Part shown: piece by piece, positions 8,164 through 15,709 of the stretch
Numbering within the stretch: the first letter of the stretch is position 1
Layout: each line of letters starts with the position of its first letter
Origin: Salinisphaera hydrothermalis C41B8
GTDB taxonomy: Bacteria; Pseudomonadota; Gammaproteobacteria; Nevskiales; Salinisphaeraceae
NCBI RefSeq assembly: GCF_000732535.1
Contig: NZ_APNK01000007.1
Span: 1-64,000, forward strand
DNA length: 64,000 bases
Direction: 5' to 3'
Notes under the pieces: model-generated
What the model was told of the DNA's origin: nothing
What the model saw: the letters and a program-made list of their open reading frames with translations, nothing else
Databases searched by the model: none
Made by a program: the position numbers and the translations under genes

Positions 8164-9588
8164 TCAGCCCGCACTCTCGATCGCGTGATTGCTCGGCCCG
8201 CCCAGCGCCTTGTAGAGCGCCACGTAGGCGATATCGTGCGCCGTCTGGGCCTGGGTGAGCCGCAGGCGAGCCTGGTTGTAAGCCAGTTCTGCCCCGAGAC
8301 GTTGATCGGGACTGTCGAGCCCGAGCTGGTCGCGGGTCCGGGCCCGGCCTAGCGCGGTCTGCTCACGCTGGAGCACTTGTTGCCGCGTCTGGATTTGTTG
8401 CTGCGTGCTGTTCAGATCGTCGAGCTTGGTTTCCACATCCGCCACGCCCTGCAACACGGCCTCGCGATACGCCAGCGATGCCGCCTTGAGCAAATGTCCC
8501 TTGGCCTGGGCCCGTGCCTTGCGCATACCCCAGTCGAACAGCGGAATATCGATCATCGGGCCGATCGAACCGATGCCGCCGACACCGCTCGACTTGTAGC
8601 TGGCCAGATTCGCCGACGCCACCAGCGAAGCGCCAATCCCGATGCTCGGATAGCGATCGGCCCGCGCCAGACCCAGCTCGCCCGCGGCACGAATCACCCG
8701 AGCCCGGGCCTCGGCGATGCCGGGTCGCGTATAGAGCAGCGTTGCCGGCACCGATACCGGTTCATAGCCTTGCAGCGTGGGCACGTTCGCCGCCTGCAGC
8801 CAGCTCTTGTCGGGCTCGGCACGGCCGGTGAGCAGCGCCAGTTGTTGGGCCGCCGCCACGGCCGCATGCCGAGCGTCCTGCCGCTCCGCTTCCAAATCGG
8901 AGGCTTTCAACAACGGCGCGCTCAACACCGTCGGCGATGCCAGGCCGAGACGAATACGTTCGCGCGCGAGCCGGATTCGATGATGTTGCACGGCCAGCAT
9001 CTGGCCAAGGATCGAGCTGCGCTGCTGCGCGCCGCGCAGATTGATCCAGTCACGCGCAATTTCCGCCACCATCGACACGCGTACGTCGCGCAAATTGCTG
9101 GCCGCGGTAGCGAGATGCCCGCGGGCCACGTTCTTCTTGGCCTCGCCGCGACCGAACAACGGCAGCTCCCAGTTCGCATCGAAGCCCATGAGGAAATAAG
9201 AAGCCCGGGCGTCCGGGTCCACCGGGTCGTCGGTCTTGATGCTTAGCGACGGCTTGTACGGCGCATCGCTATGCAGATACAACGCCCGCGCCGCCAGGAC
9301 CCGCTCGCGCGCCGCGGCCAGATCCAGGTTCGCCTTGAGCGACTCGTCCACCAGCCGATTCAAGCCCGGATCATTCAGTGCCTGCCACCATTCCCGATAA
9401 TCGGGATGCGGCGGTGCCGTCTGCCCGGTTGCATGCACCCAGTGCGATGGCAGCGCGACATCCGGGTGCGGCACCGGCGTCGATGCACAGCCGCCCAGCA
9501 ACAGGGCCATGCCCAAAACGGCGCCGCCGCGAACCCGACGGGGCGACGGCCAGGCTTTCGATGCGTTCGAGGGTATCGTCGCCATCAT
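8164..9588 (-). CDS. NodT-type outer-membrane efflux lipoprotein (TolC superfamily)
   Basis: 474 residues with a lipoprotein signal (VLGMALLLGGC, lipobox LLGGC). Two outer-membrane-efflux repeats follow, each with long helices (DLAAARERVLAARALYLHS; ARVIRAAGELGLARADRYPS) and the family IDIPLFDWGMRKA segment. It should form the trimeric duct for the ABC pump encoded directly downstream. Its ATG overlaps the kinase stop (ATGATGG, 9588 down), so the sensor and the pump are translationally coupled. Confidence 0.92.
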   Translation of the reverse strand: MMATIPSNASKAWPSPRRVRGGAVLGMALLLGGCASTPVPHPDVALPSHWVHATGQTAPPHPDYREWWQALNDPGLNRLVDESLKANLDLAAARERVLAARALYLHSDAPYKPSLSIKTDDPVDPDARASYFLMGFDANWELPLFGRGEAKKNVARGHLATAASNLRDVRVSMVAEIARDWINLRGAQQRSSILGQMLAVQHHRIRLARERIRLGLASPTVLSAPLLKASDLEAERQDARHAAVAAAQQLALLTGRAEPDKSWLQAANVPTLQGYEPVSVPATLLYTRPGIAEARARVIRAAGELGLARADRYPSIGIGASLVASANLASYKSSGVGGIGSIGPMIDIPLFDWGMRKARAQAKGHLLKAASLAYREAVLQGVADVETKLDDLNSTQQQIQTRQQVLQREQTALGRARTRDQLGLDSPDQRLGAELAYNQARLRLTQAQTAHDIAYVALYKALGGPSNHAIESAG

Positions 9589-11018
9589 GAACGCGCCCCA
9601 GCGCGCCCGGCATGCGTCTCGCCCGCGCCGGGTTCGGTTCGCCGCGGCAGGCTGATTCGCACACCGAGACCGCCGAGCGGTGAGCGTTCGAAACGCAGGC
9701 TGCCCTGGTGCTTCAAGACGATATGCCGAACGATCGCCAGGCCCAGACCGGTGCCGCTGCGTCGATTATCCGGCGCCCTAAAAAAACGCTCCCCGAGCCG
9801 CGGCAGGATATCGGCATCCACACCGGGGCCGCTGTCGTCCACCTGGAGACAAAGCTCGTCGGGCGACGTCGTCAGGGCGAGCGTCACGGTCCCGCCACGC
9901 GGCGTGTAGCGCAACGCGTTATCGATGAGATTATCCAGCGCTTCCTGAAGCGCAATCGAATCACCATCGACCCAGGCCCGCTCATCGGTGGTTTCGAAGC
10001 CGAAGTCGATCTCCTGCTCGATGGCCTCCGGCACGCGCTGCCCCGCCAGCTCCGGCAGCAAGACTCGCAGATCGACCGGCACTTTCTGCATCGGGCGCGC
10101 CTCGGCCCGGGTGAGCGCCAGCAGCTGTACCGAGGTCCGCGCCGTACGCCCGGTGAGCTGTTGAATATGCTCCAGCGCTTGCACGGCCCGTGGGTCATCC
10201 GCGTGCTGCAGGGCCCGTTCGACCTGAAGGCGCAAGCCCGCCAGCGGTGTCCGCAACTGATGCGCCGCATCGGCGATGAAACGCTCGTGCAGCGCCATGA
10301 TGTCGCGCAAGCGCGCGAACAGCGCGTCGATGGTATGCGTCAATGGCAACAGCTCGACCGGGACATCGTCGTCCTCGATCGGCGACAAATCATGGTCGCG
10401 ACGGCGCAGACGCTGGGTTAGCGGATCGATGACGCGCAGACCGAAACGAACCCCGAGCCACACGAGCAACAACAGCACGCTGATCAACGCGACCTGCAAC
10501 GAAATATTCAGCAGCAGAATCTGGCGCGCGACCTGCCGGCGCCCCTGAAAGGTCTGGGCCACCGTGATCTCGAGCACGCCCTGCCCATGATTGGGCGCGT
10601 CGATCGTGATGGTGGCGGCGCGCAGAGCGGTATGCCCGATATGCGTGTCGTACAGACGCGGTGCCTGCCCCGGCTTTGGCAACGCGGCTACCGGCGGCAA
10701 CACCCGGCTCCCCGCGATCAGCCCCCGCTGTGGGCTGCGAATCGCGAAATAATTATGGCCGTCCGGGTCGAACTCCAGCAGAAAACGCGCCTGTGGCGAT
10801 ACCGTGCCCTTGAGCGACCGGGTTTGCAGCATCGTCGCCAGCGTACGGGCGTCGTCGGCGAGATCTTCGTCATGCACGCGATTGGCATAGGACAAGGCAA
10901 CGACATAAGTGATGACGGCATCCGCCGTGAGAATGATCAGCATGGGCACCAGCAGAAACAATAAAAGCCGGCGACGCAGACTCGGGCGCCGCGCGCGCGT
11001 CGACATCGTCAAACTCAT
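9585..11018 (-). CDS. Sensor histidine kinase of the exporter operon (QseC/TctE type)
   Basis: 477 residues. N-terminal helix (LLLFLLVPMLIILTADAVITYVV), a periplasmic sensor region of about 125 residues, a second helix (LISVLLLLVWLGVRFGL), a HAMP-like linker, then HisKA with phospho-acceptor H253 in DAAHQLRTPLAGL and a HATPase domain with N-box DNLIDNALRYTP, G1 VDDSGPGVD and G2 GTGLGLAIV. The PMLIILTADAVITYVVALSYANRVHDEDL start is typical of the TctE/QseC kinases that sense small molecules. It overlaps the response-regulator stop by 4 bp and the outer-membrane gene start by 4 bp. Confidence 0.93.
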   Translation of the reverse strand: MSLTMSTRARRPSLRRRLLLFLLVPMLIILTADAVITYVVALSYANRVHDEDLADDARTLATMLQTRSLKGTVSPQARFLLEFDPDGHNYFAIRSPQRGLIAGSRVLPPVAALPKPGQAPRLYDTHIGHTALRAATITIDAPNHGQGVLEITVAQTFQGRRQVARQILLLNISLQVALISVLLLLVWLGVRFGLRVIDPLTQRLRRRDHDLSPIEDDDVPVELLPLTHTIDALFARLRDIMALHERFIADAAHQLRTPLAGLRLQVERALQHADDPRAVQALEHIQQLTGRTARTSVQLLALTRAEARPMQKVPVDLRVLLPELAGQRVPEAIEQEIDFGFETTDERAWVDGDSIALQEALDNLIDNALRYTPRGGTVTLALTTSPDELCLQVDDSGPGVDADILPRLGERFFRAPDNRRSGTGLGLAIVRHIVLKHQGSLRFERSPLGGLGVRISLPRRTEPGAGETHAGRAGARS

Positions 11019-11701
11019 GCTGCTTTGTCATCGACTTTCAGGATATAACCAAGACCACGCACGGTCCGCACGCTGGCGCCGGAATTTTCCAGTTTTCTCC
11101 GCAGCCGGTGAACGGCGATATCCAGGCCGTTGTCGGTGAGCTCCTCGTTCCAGTCGCAAACAGCTTCGATCAGCTGGGATCGGCTCGTGAGGCGTTCCTG
11201 ACGCGCCGCCAACGCTGACAACAACCCGAATTCCCGCGCTGTGAGTTCCAGCTCACGATCGCCGACCCAGCCGCGTCGGCCGGCGATATCCAGGCGCAGC
11301 CGCCCCAGCAGCATTTCCGGCCGGCCGTGCGCCACCTGGCGCCGTAGCAGCGCGCGCACGCGCGCCGCAAATTCGGCATACGCGAAAGGTTTGACGAGGT
11401 AGTCGTCGGCGCCCAGATCCAGCACGCGGATTCTTTCCTCCATGCTGTCTCGTGCCGTGACAATGAATACCGCCAACGGATTCTGTTGCTTGCGCAGCTC
11501 CTGGAGCAGGCGATCGCCGCTGAGATACGGCAAACCGAGATCCAGAACCAATAGATCGTGCGTCCGCTCCTCCAGCGCGACCCGCGCCTGGCGACCGTCC
11601 GCCAAGTGATCCACCGCATGCCCGCTATCACGCAGGCCCGCGCATAAACCCTCGGCAATGGCCGAATCATCCTCTACGACGAGAATACGCATCGATGGCA
11701 A
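11015..11701 (-). CDS. OmpR/PhoB-family response regulator of the exporter operon
   Basis: 228 residues (start at 11701; a second ATG at 11692 is also possible). Receiver domain with acidic pair ED(11)D(12), phospho-acceptor D54 in LVLDLGLPYLSG, the conserved Thr in IVTARD and Lys in YLVKPF. C-terminal winged-helix DNA-binding domain ending DIAVHRLRRKLENSGASVRTVRGLGYIL. This is the QseB/TctD/PmrA class. As first gene of a six-gene operon it likely autoregulates the operon and thus the exporter. Confidence 0.94.
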   Translation of the reverse strand: MPSMRILVVEDDSAIAEGLCAGLRDSGHAVDHLADGRQARVALEERTHDLLVLDLGLPYLSGDRLLQELRKQQNPLAVFIVTARDSMEERIRVLDLGADDYLVKPFAYAEFAARVRALLRRQVAHGRPEMLLGRLRLDIAGRRGWVGDRELELTAREFGLLSALAARQERLTSRSQLIEAVCDWNEELTDNGLDIAVHRLRRKLENSGASVRTVRGLGYILKVDDKAA

Positions 11702-12084
11702 GCCGTCCCGCCCCTCAGTTGCTCGGTGAAGCTATAGGACTACCCAACCATCAATAAGTTCACCCCGATAAAACTATTGGCGGATATTGGCGCTTATACA
11801 AAAATGTGTAACAAAAAAATAACGCTTCTAACGGTTAAAAAACTTATTTTTTACGAACCCGATCATTTAAACGGAAAGACGGGCGCGCCGTCGTTCGTCG
11901 TTGTCGCGAGCGAGACCATGGGGAAGAACGATGGGAGAGTTGCCCCGAGGGGCGATCGCCCCGGTCGCAAGACGTGGCCGGGGACGCGCCGTTGGCATCG
12001 GTCGATGGTGTCAGGTCAGACACGCGGCCATGGCATGCCCGGATTCACAATGCCCGCCGGCGCCTGCTTTTTTACAGGGGATTT
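11702..12084. other. AT-rich intergenic region upstream of the exporter operon
   Basis: About 380 bp. Roughly 11740-11880 is visibly AT-richer than surrounding DNA (runs such as ACAAAAAAATAACG and AAAAAACTTATTTTTTAC), so it probably carries the promoter and response-regulator sites of the minus-strand operon. No conserved protein was found. Confidence 0.4.
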
Positions 12085-12232
12085 GGGGCGTGTCGTCATG
12101 AGATACCCGCCGCACCGGTGCCCACCCCGTCAGGCGGCGTTGCATGCCTTGAGACCGTGAAGCCCGCCGCGCTCGGCGGCATACCCTGCCGTAAAAGCAT
12201 CACAACGCTTCTCGTCAGGTGTAGGTCGGCTT
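12085..12232. repeat. Partial copy of inverted-repeat element family 1
   Basis: GGGCGTGTCGTCATGAGATAC at 12086-12106 is the same end as the adjacent complete element. The block GGCGGCGTTGCATGCCTTGA and the following GCCCGCCGCGCTCGGCGGCAT also match its interior, with roughly 130 bp missing between. It directly abuts the full element in the same orientation. Confidence 0.7.
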
Positions 12233-12502
12233 AGGGCGTGTCGTCATGAGATACACCGCCGCACCCGCGCCCGTGAGGTGGCAAGACAACGCATCCTGAG
12301 CGTCGCGTGGCCCGGCCACGTGAGCGAACGATAACGCCGGATTGCCGCCTCACGGGCACGGGCCCTGCGGGTGAGGCCCGCCCCCCGCGCCAGGCGGCGT
12401 TGCATGCCTTGACCGTGGGGCCCGCCACGCTCGGCGGCATGCGCCTTGCCTGACACGATGGGCGGGCCTCATGCGGTGGCGTCTCTCATGACGACACGCC
12501 CT
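12233..12502. repeat. Inverted-repeat (MITE-like) element, family 1, complete
   Basis: 270 bp bounded by a perfect 19-bp terminal inverted repeat: AGGGCGTGTCGTCATGAGA (12233-12251) and its complement (12484-12502). A TA lies at each outer boundary (TTAGGG / CCCTAG), compatible with a TA target duplication as made by IS630/Tc1-mariner type transposases. No protein of useful length lies inside, so it is non-autonomous. Interior blocks (GGCGGCGTTGC, CGCCTTGCCTGACACGAT) recur in the other two families. Confidence 0.75.
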
Positions 12503-12625
12503 AGGCCGCAGGCCGTAAGCCGACTCCGCCGACTGCGCCACCACTCGGGATTGCCGAGCATGGCGGCTGACGCTTCGCTCATCTGACCTGCGACTGCTCC
12601 CCCTTAAAGTTTGGAAACAGTCCTC

Positions 12626-12924
12626 TAGGGTCTGTTGAGGTTTGGTGCGAGTCCGCGCCAAGCGCAGTTTTGCGGCAAGACGAGGCGTAGCGAACGCGGC
12701 GTAGTCGTTCTACGCGAGAGAGCTATAACGCTGGATTGCCGTCGTGTCGTTAATTTAAGGGCGCTTGTCCCTTCGGGTTGGGCCGCCCATAAAAAATTAA
12801 CTAGGGGCGCCCGGCGGCGTTGCGAGTCTGGGTCGTGGCACGCCACGACGCGGAGACTCGCGCCTTGCCGGACACGATTTGCGGACGCCAACGCGGCGCT
12901 CGCACGAAACCTCAACAGACCCTA
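12626..12924. repeat. Inverted-repeat (MITE-like) element, family 2, copy A
   Basis: 299 bp bounded by a perfect 18-bp inverted repeat TAGGGTCTGTTGAGGTTT / complement (12626-12643, 12907-12924), with TA as outermost bases on both sides. The copy at 48563-48859 is nearly identical inside but in the opposite orientation and with GGGCGTG instead of GGGTCTG at its tips. The right tip supplies the TAG stop codon of the minus-strand fruA gene (12924-12922). No coding capacity. Confidence 0.85.
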
Positions 12925-14688
12925 GGCCGCGCTCGACGAATTCAGCCCCAGCGGGTCGGCGGCCGCAGACGGCGCCGCGTCGGCCGCGGGGCGCCGCTTG
13001 ATGAGCGCATAGAAGCAGCCGGTTACGGCCGAGCCCGCGGCGATAGCGGCTAAATAAAACGCGACATGTGTCACCGCGTGCGGAATCAACAACACGAACA
13101 ACCCGCCGTGCGGCGCCATCAGCTTGCAACCGAAGTACATGCTCAGGCCCCCTGCCGTCGCCCCGCCAAGCACACAACAAGGAATGACGCGCAGCGGATC
13201 CCGGGCGGCAAACGGAATCGCGCCCTCGGTAATGAAACAAAGCCCGAGCACCACCGCGGCCTTCCCGCCTTCGCGCTCGGTCGCGTCGAACTTGGGCCGC
13301 GCGACCAGGCTGGCCAGGCCGAGCCCGAGCGGCGGCACCATGCCGCCGGCCATGATCGCCGCCATCGGCAGATAGGTATGCGTGGACAGCAGCCCCACGC
13401 CGAAGGTGTAGGCCGCCTTGTTGATCGGCCCGCCCATGTCGAAACACATCATGCCGCCGAGCAGCAGCCCGAGCAGCACGGCGTCGGTGGACCCCATGGA
13501 ATTGAGAAATTGCTTGAGCGCTTCCAGGATCGCCGCCACCGGCGTACCGATCACATAGATCATGATGAGTCCGGTGGCCAGACTCGAAAGCAACGGAATG
13601 ATCAAAATCGGCTTGAGCGACTGGATGCTCGCCGGCAACGGCACGTAGCGTTTGACCGCCAGCGCGGCATAGCCGGCCAGGAAGCCGGCTATGATGCCGC
13701 CAATAAAGCCGGCGCCGAGATCGGTCGCCAGCCAGCCGCCAATGAACCCCGGCGTCAGGCCGGGCCGATCGGCAATCGAGTAGGCGATATAACCGGCCAG
13801 CACCGGCACCATCAGCTTGAACGCCGAGCCGGCCCCGATCTGCATCAGGGCAGCCGCGAAGCTGCCCTTCTGATCGGCGGCGTGGATGCCAAACACGAAC
13901 GACAGCGCGATGCACAGCCCGCCGGCGACCACCATCGGCAGCATGAAGGACACGCCGGTCAGCAGATGCTTGTAGACGCCGCGATCCTTGATGCTGCCCT
14001 TGGATTTCGCGGCCGACGGGCCGTAACGGGTGACCTCGTCCGATTCCACCTCGGCCTCGGCGAGCGCGGCCTCGATGGTCGCTTTGGCGCGCTTCAACGC
14101 GGCCCCGGTCGAGGCGCGATAGATCCGCTTGCCGGCAAACCGCGAGTCGTCGACCTCGATATCGCAGGCGAGTAGCACCACGTCGGCGGCTGCGATCTCT
14201 TCCTCGGTGAGGGCATCCTGTGCGCCGACCGAGCCCTGGGTCTCGATGCGCACCTCGTGGCCCATCGCGCGCCCGGCTTCGGTCAAGGCCTCCGCAGCCA
14301 TGAACGTATGCGCCACGCCGGTCGGGCAGGCCGTTACACCGACGATGCGCGCGCCCTGGGCAGGCACATCGTCGGCTTCGGTGTCGGCTCGCGGGGCCGG
14401 ATCGTCGGCCGGGTCGTACGGCCGCGCCGATGTCTGCGCTGTCTCGATCACCTGATCTGGGTCAGCCAGGGCATCGGCCATCTCGGCCCGATACAGCGGC
14501 TGGCCGGCATAGCGCGTCAGGTCGACCGGCGCGCTCGCCGCGACGATGACGAGTTCGCTCGAACGCGTGTCCTCGGCATCGAACACCGCGGTGTGCCCGA
14601 GGCGTTCGGCGGCCCGCGCCAATCGCTGAGCGGCCAGCCAGGACGTGGTACGCCCGCCGGGGCAAGCCGTGACAATAGTAATGTTCAT
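12922..14688 (-). CDS. fruA: PTS fructose transporter subunit EIIB'BC
   Basis: 588 residues from the ATG at 14688, preceded by GAGGAG; upstream in-frame residues are not conserved. Order: a degenerate EIIB' domain (VTACPGGRTTSW), an active EIIB domain with phospho-Cys C121 in VTACPTGVAHTFMAAEAL, then an eight-to-ten-helix EIIC domain containing GGPINKAAYTFG and FITEGAIPFAARDPLR. It imports fructose and phosphorylates it to fructose 1-phosphate, using phosphate from FruB. Third gene of fruB-fruK-fruA. The stop codon TAG is contributed by the outer end of the adjacent repeat element, so the native C-terminus may have been different. Confidence 0.95.
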   Translation of the reverse strand: MNITIVTACPGGRTTSWLAAQRLARAAERLGHTAVFDAEDTRSSELVIVAASAPVDLTRYAGQPLYRAEMADALADPDQVIETAQTSARPYDPADDPAPRADTEADDVPAQGARIVGVTACPTGVAHTFMAAEALTEAGRAMGHEVRIETQGSVGAQDALTEEEIAAADVVLLACDIEVDDSRFAGKRIYRASTGAALKRAKATIEAALAEAEVESDEVTRYGPSAAKSKGSIKDRGVYKHLLTGVSFMLPMVVAGGLCIALSFVFGIHAADQKGSFAAALMQIGAGSAFKLMVPVLAGYIAYSIADRPGLTPGFIGGWLATDLGAGFIGGIIAGFLAGYAALAVKRYVPLPASIQSLKPILIIPLLSSLATGLIMIYVIGTPVAAILEALKQFLNSMGSTDAVLLGLLLGGMMCFDMGGPINKAAYTFGVGLLSTHTYLPMAAIMAGGMVPPLGLGLASLVARPKFDATEREGGKAAVVLGLCFITEGAIPFAARDPLRVIPCCVLGGATAGGLSMYFGCKLMAPHGGLFVLLIPHAVTHVAFYLAAIAAGSAVTGCFYALIKRRPAADAAPSAAADPLGLNSSSAA

Positions 14689-14752
14689 CCTCGACTCCTC
14701 GGCAACACGCGCCGGCCGTTTCGGCCGCCACGCCTCGCCTGGCAATAGCTCT

Positions 14753-15709
14753 TTATTCCACCGCGGCCTCGACCGCGACGGGGTATACCGTCACCGCCCG
14801 AAGCAAAGATTCGAAGGCCGGCGTATCCGAGCGTCCGACGCCGATCCGGGTAACCGCATCGGCCGACAGCGCGACCGCAAAAGCCAGCGTCCGGGCGTCG
14901 GTCCAGCCCGACAGCCGGCCGTGCATCAGCCCGGCCACCAGCGTGTCGCCGGCACAGACCGTGCTCTCGACCGGCACCTCGGGTGCACGCGCGGCCAGCC
15001 CAGCCGAGCCGGCGAGCCAGAGCACACCGTCGGCCCCGCGCGAGATGGCCACCTCGGCCACGCCGCGCCCCTGTAATTCGCGTCCTGCGGCCAGCAGATC
15101 CGCGTCGCAGCCGAGCGACCGACCGACGCAGGCGGCCAGCTCGGCTTCGTTGGGCTTGATCAATACCGGCGCCAACGCCAGCCCGGTTTCGAGCGCCGCA
15201 CCGCTGGCATCCAGCCATAGCGGGATCCCGGCCTCACGCAACGGCGCGAGCGCGCGCTCGAGCATCGGCGCGGTGAGCCCCGGAGGCCAGCTACCCGCCA
15301 TGAGCACCGCATCCGGCGGCGCGCTGGCGATCGCGGCCAGCTCATCGGCCAGCCGCGAAACATCGGCGTCATCGACCGTCGCCCCCGGGGCGTTGATGTC
15401 GGTGACCCGACTATCGGCTTCGGCCAGTTTGACGTTGGTTCGTGTCTCGCCGGCCACGCGCACGAAACGATCTGTCACGCCCCATTCGGCGAACGCGGCC
15501 TCGAACACCGCCGCATTGCCGGCGCCGAGAAACCCCGTCACCAACACCTCGTGGCCGTGTGCGGCGAGCACGCGCGCCACGTTGTTGCCCTTGCCGGCCG
15601 CAGTCGTGCGGCATGCGCTCGCGCGATTGACCTCGCCGGGCGCCAGCCGCCCCAGCCCGATGGACAGATCCAGCGCCGGATTGAGCGTGATGGTTAGAAC
15701 ACGCGCCAT
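14753..15709 (-). CDS. fruK: 1-phosphofructokinase
   Basis: 318 residues, PfkB/ribokinase family. N-terminal TLTLNPALDLS-like start (MARVLTITLNPALDLSIGLG), the glycine-rich AAGKGNNVARVLAAHG segment and the C-terminal anion-hole/catalytic motif TVCAGDTLVAGLMHG (catalytic Asp) are diagnostic. It converts fructose 1-phosphate to fructose 1,6-bisphosphate. Its ATG overlaps the fruB stop by one base (TAATGG at 15711-15706), so translation is coupled; fruA follows 64 bp later. Confidence 0.95.
   Translation of the reverse strand: MARVLTITLNPALDLSIGLGRLAPGEVNRASACRTTAAGKGNNVARVLAAHGHEVLVTGFLGAGNAAVFEAAFAEWGVTDRFVRVAGETRTNVKLAEADSRVTDINAPGATVDDADVSRLADELAAIASAPPDAVLMAGSWPPGLTAPMLERALAPLREAGIPLWLDASGAALETGLALAPVLIKPNEAELAACVGRSLGCDADLLAAGRELQGRGVAEVAISRGADGVLWLAGSAGLAARAPEVPVESTVCAGDTLVAGLMHGRLSGWTDARTLAFAVALSADAVTRIGVGRSDTPAFESLLRAVTVYPVAVEAAVE

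Noticed and set aside
6850-8352. 500-codon frame on the plus strand through the ABC exporter genes
   Set aside because: Arg/Gln/His-rich translation, no motifs, antisense to two clearly functional ABC genes.
12234-12915. Short open frames inside the repeat elements as proteins
   Set aside because: They read across inverted-repeat DNA, have Arg/Pro-rich composition and recur only because the repeats recur.
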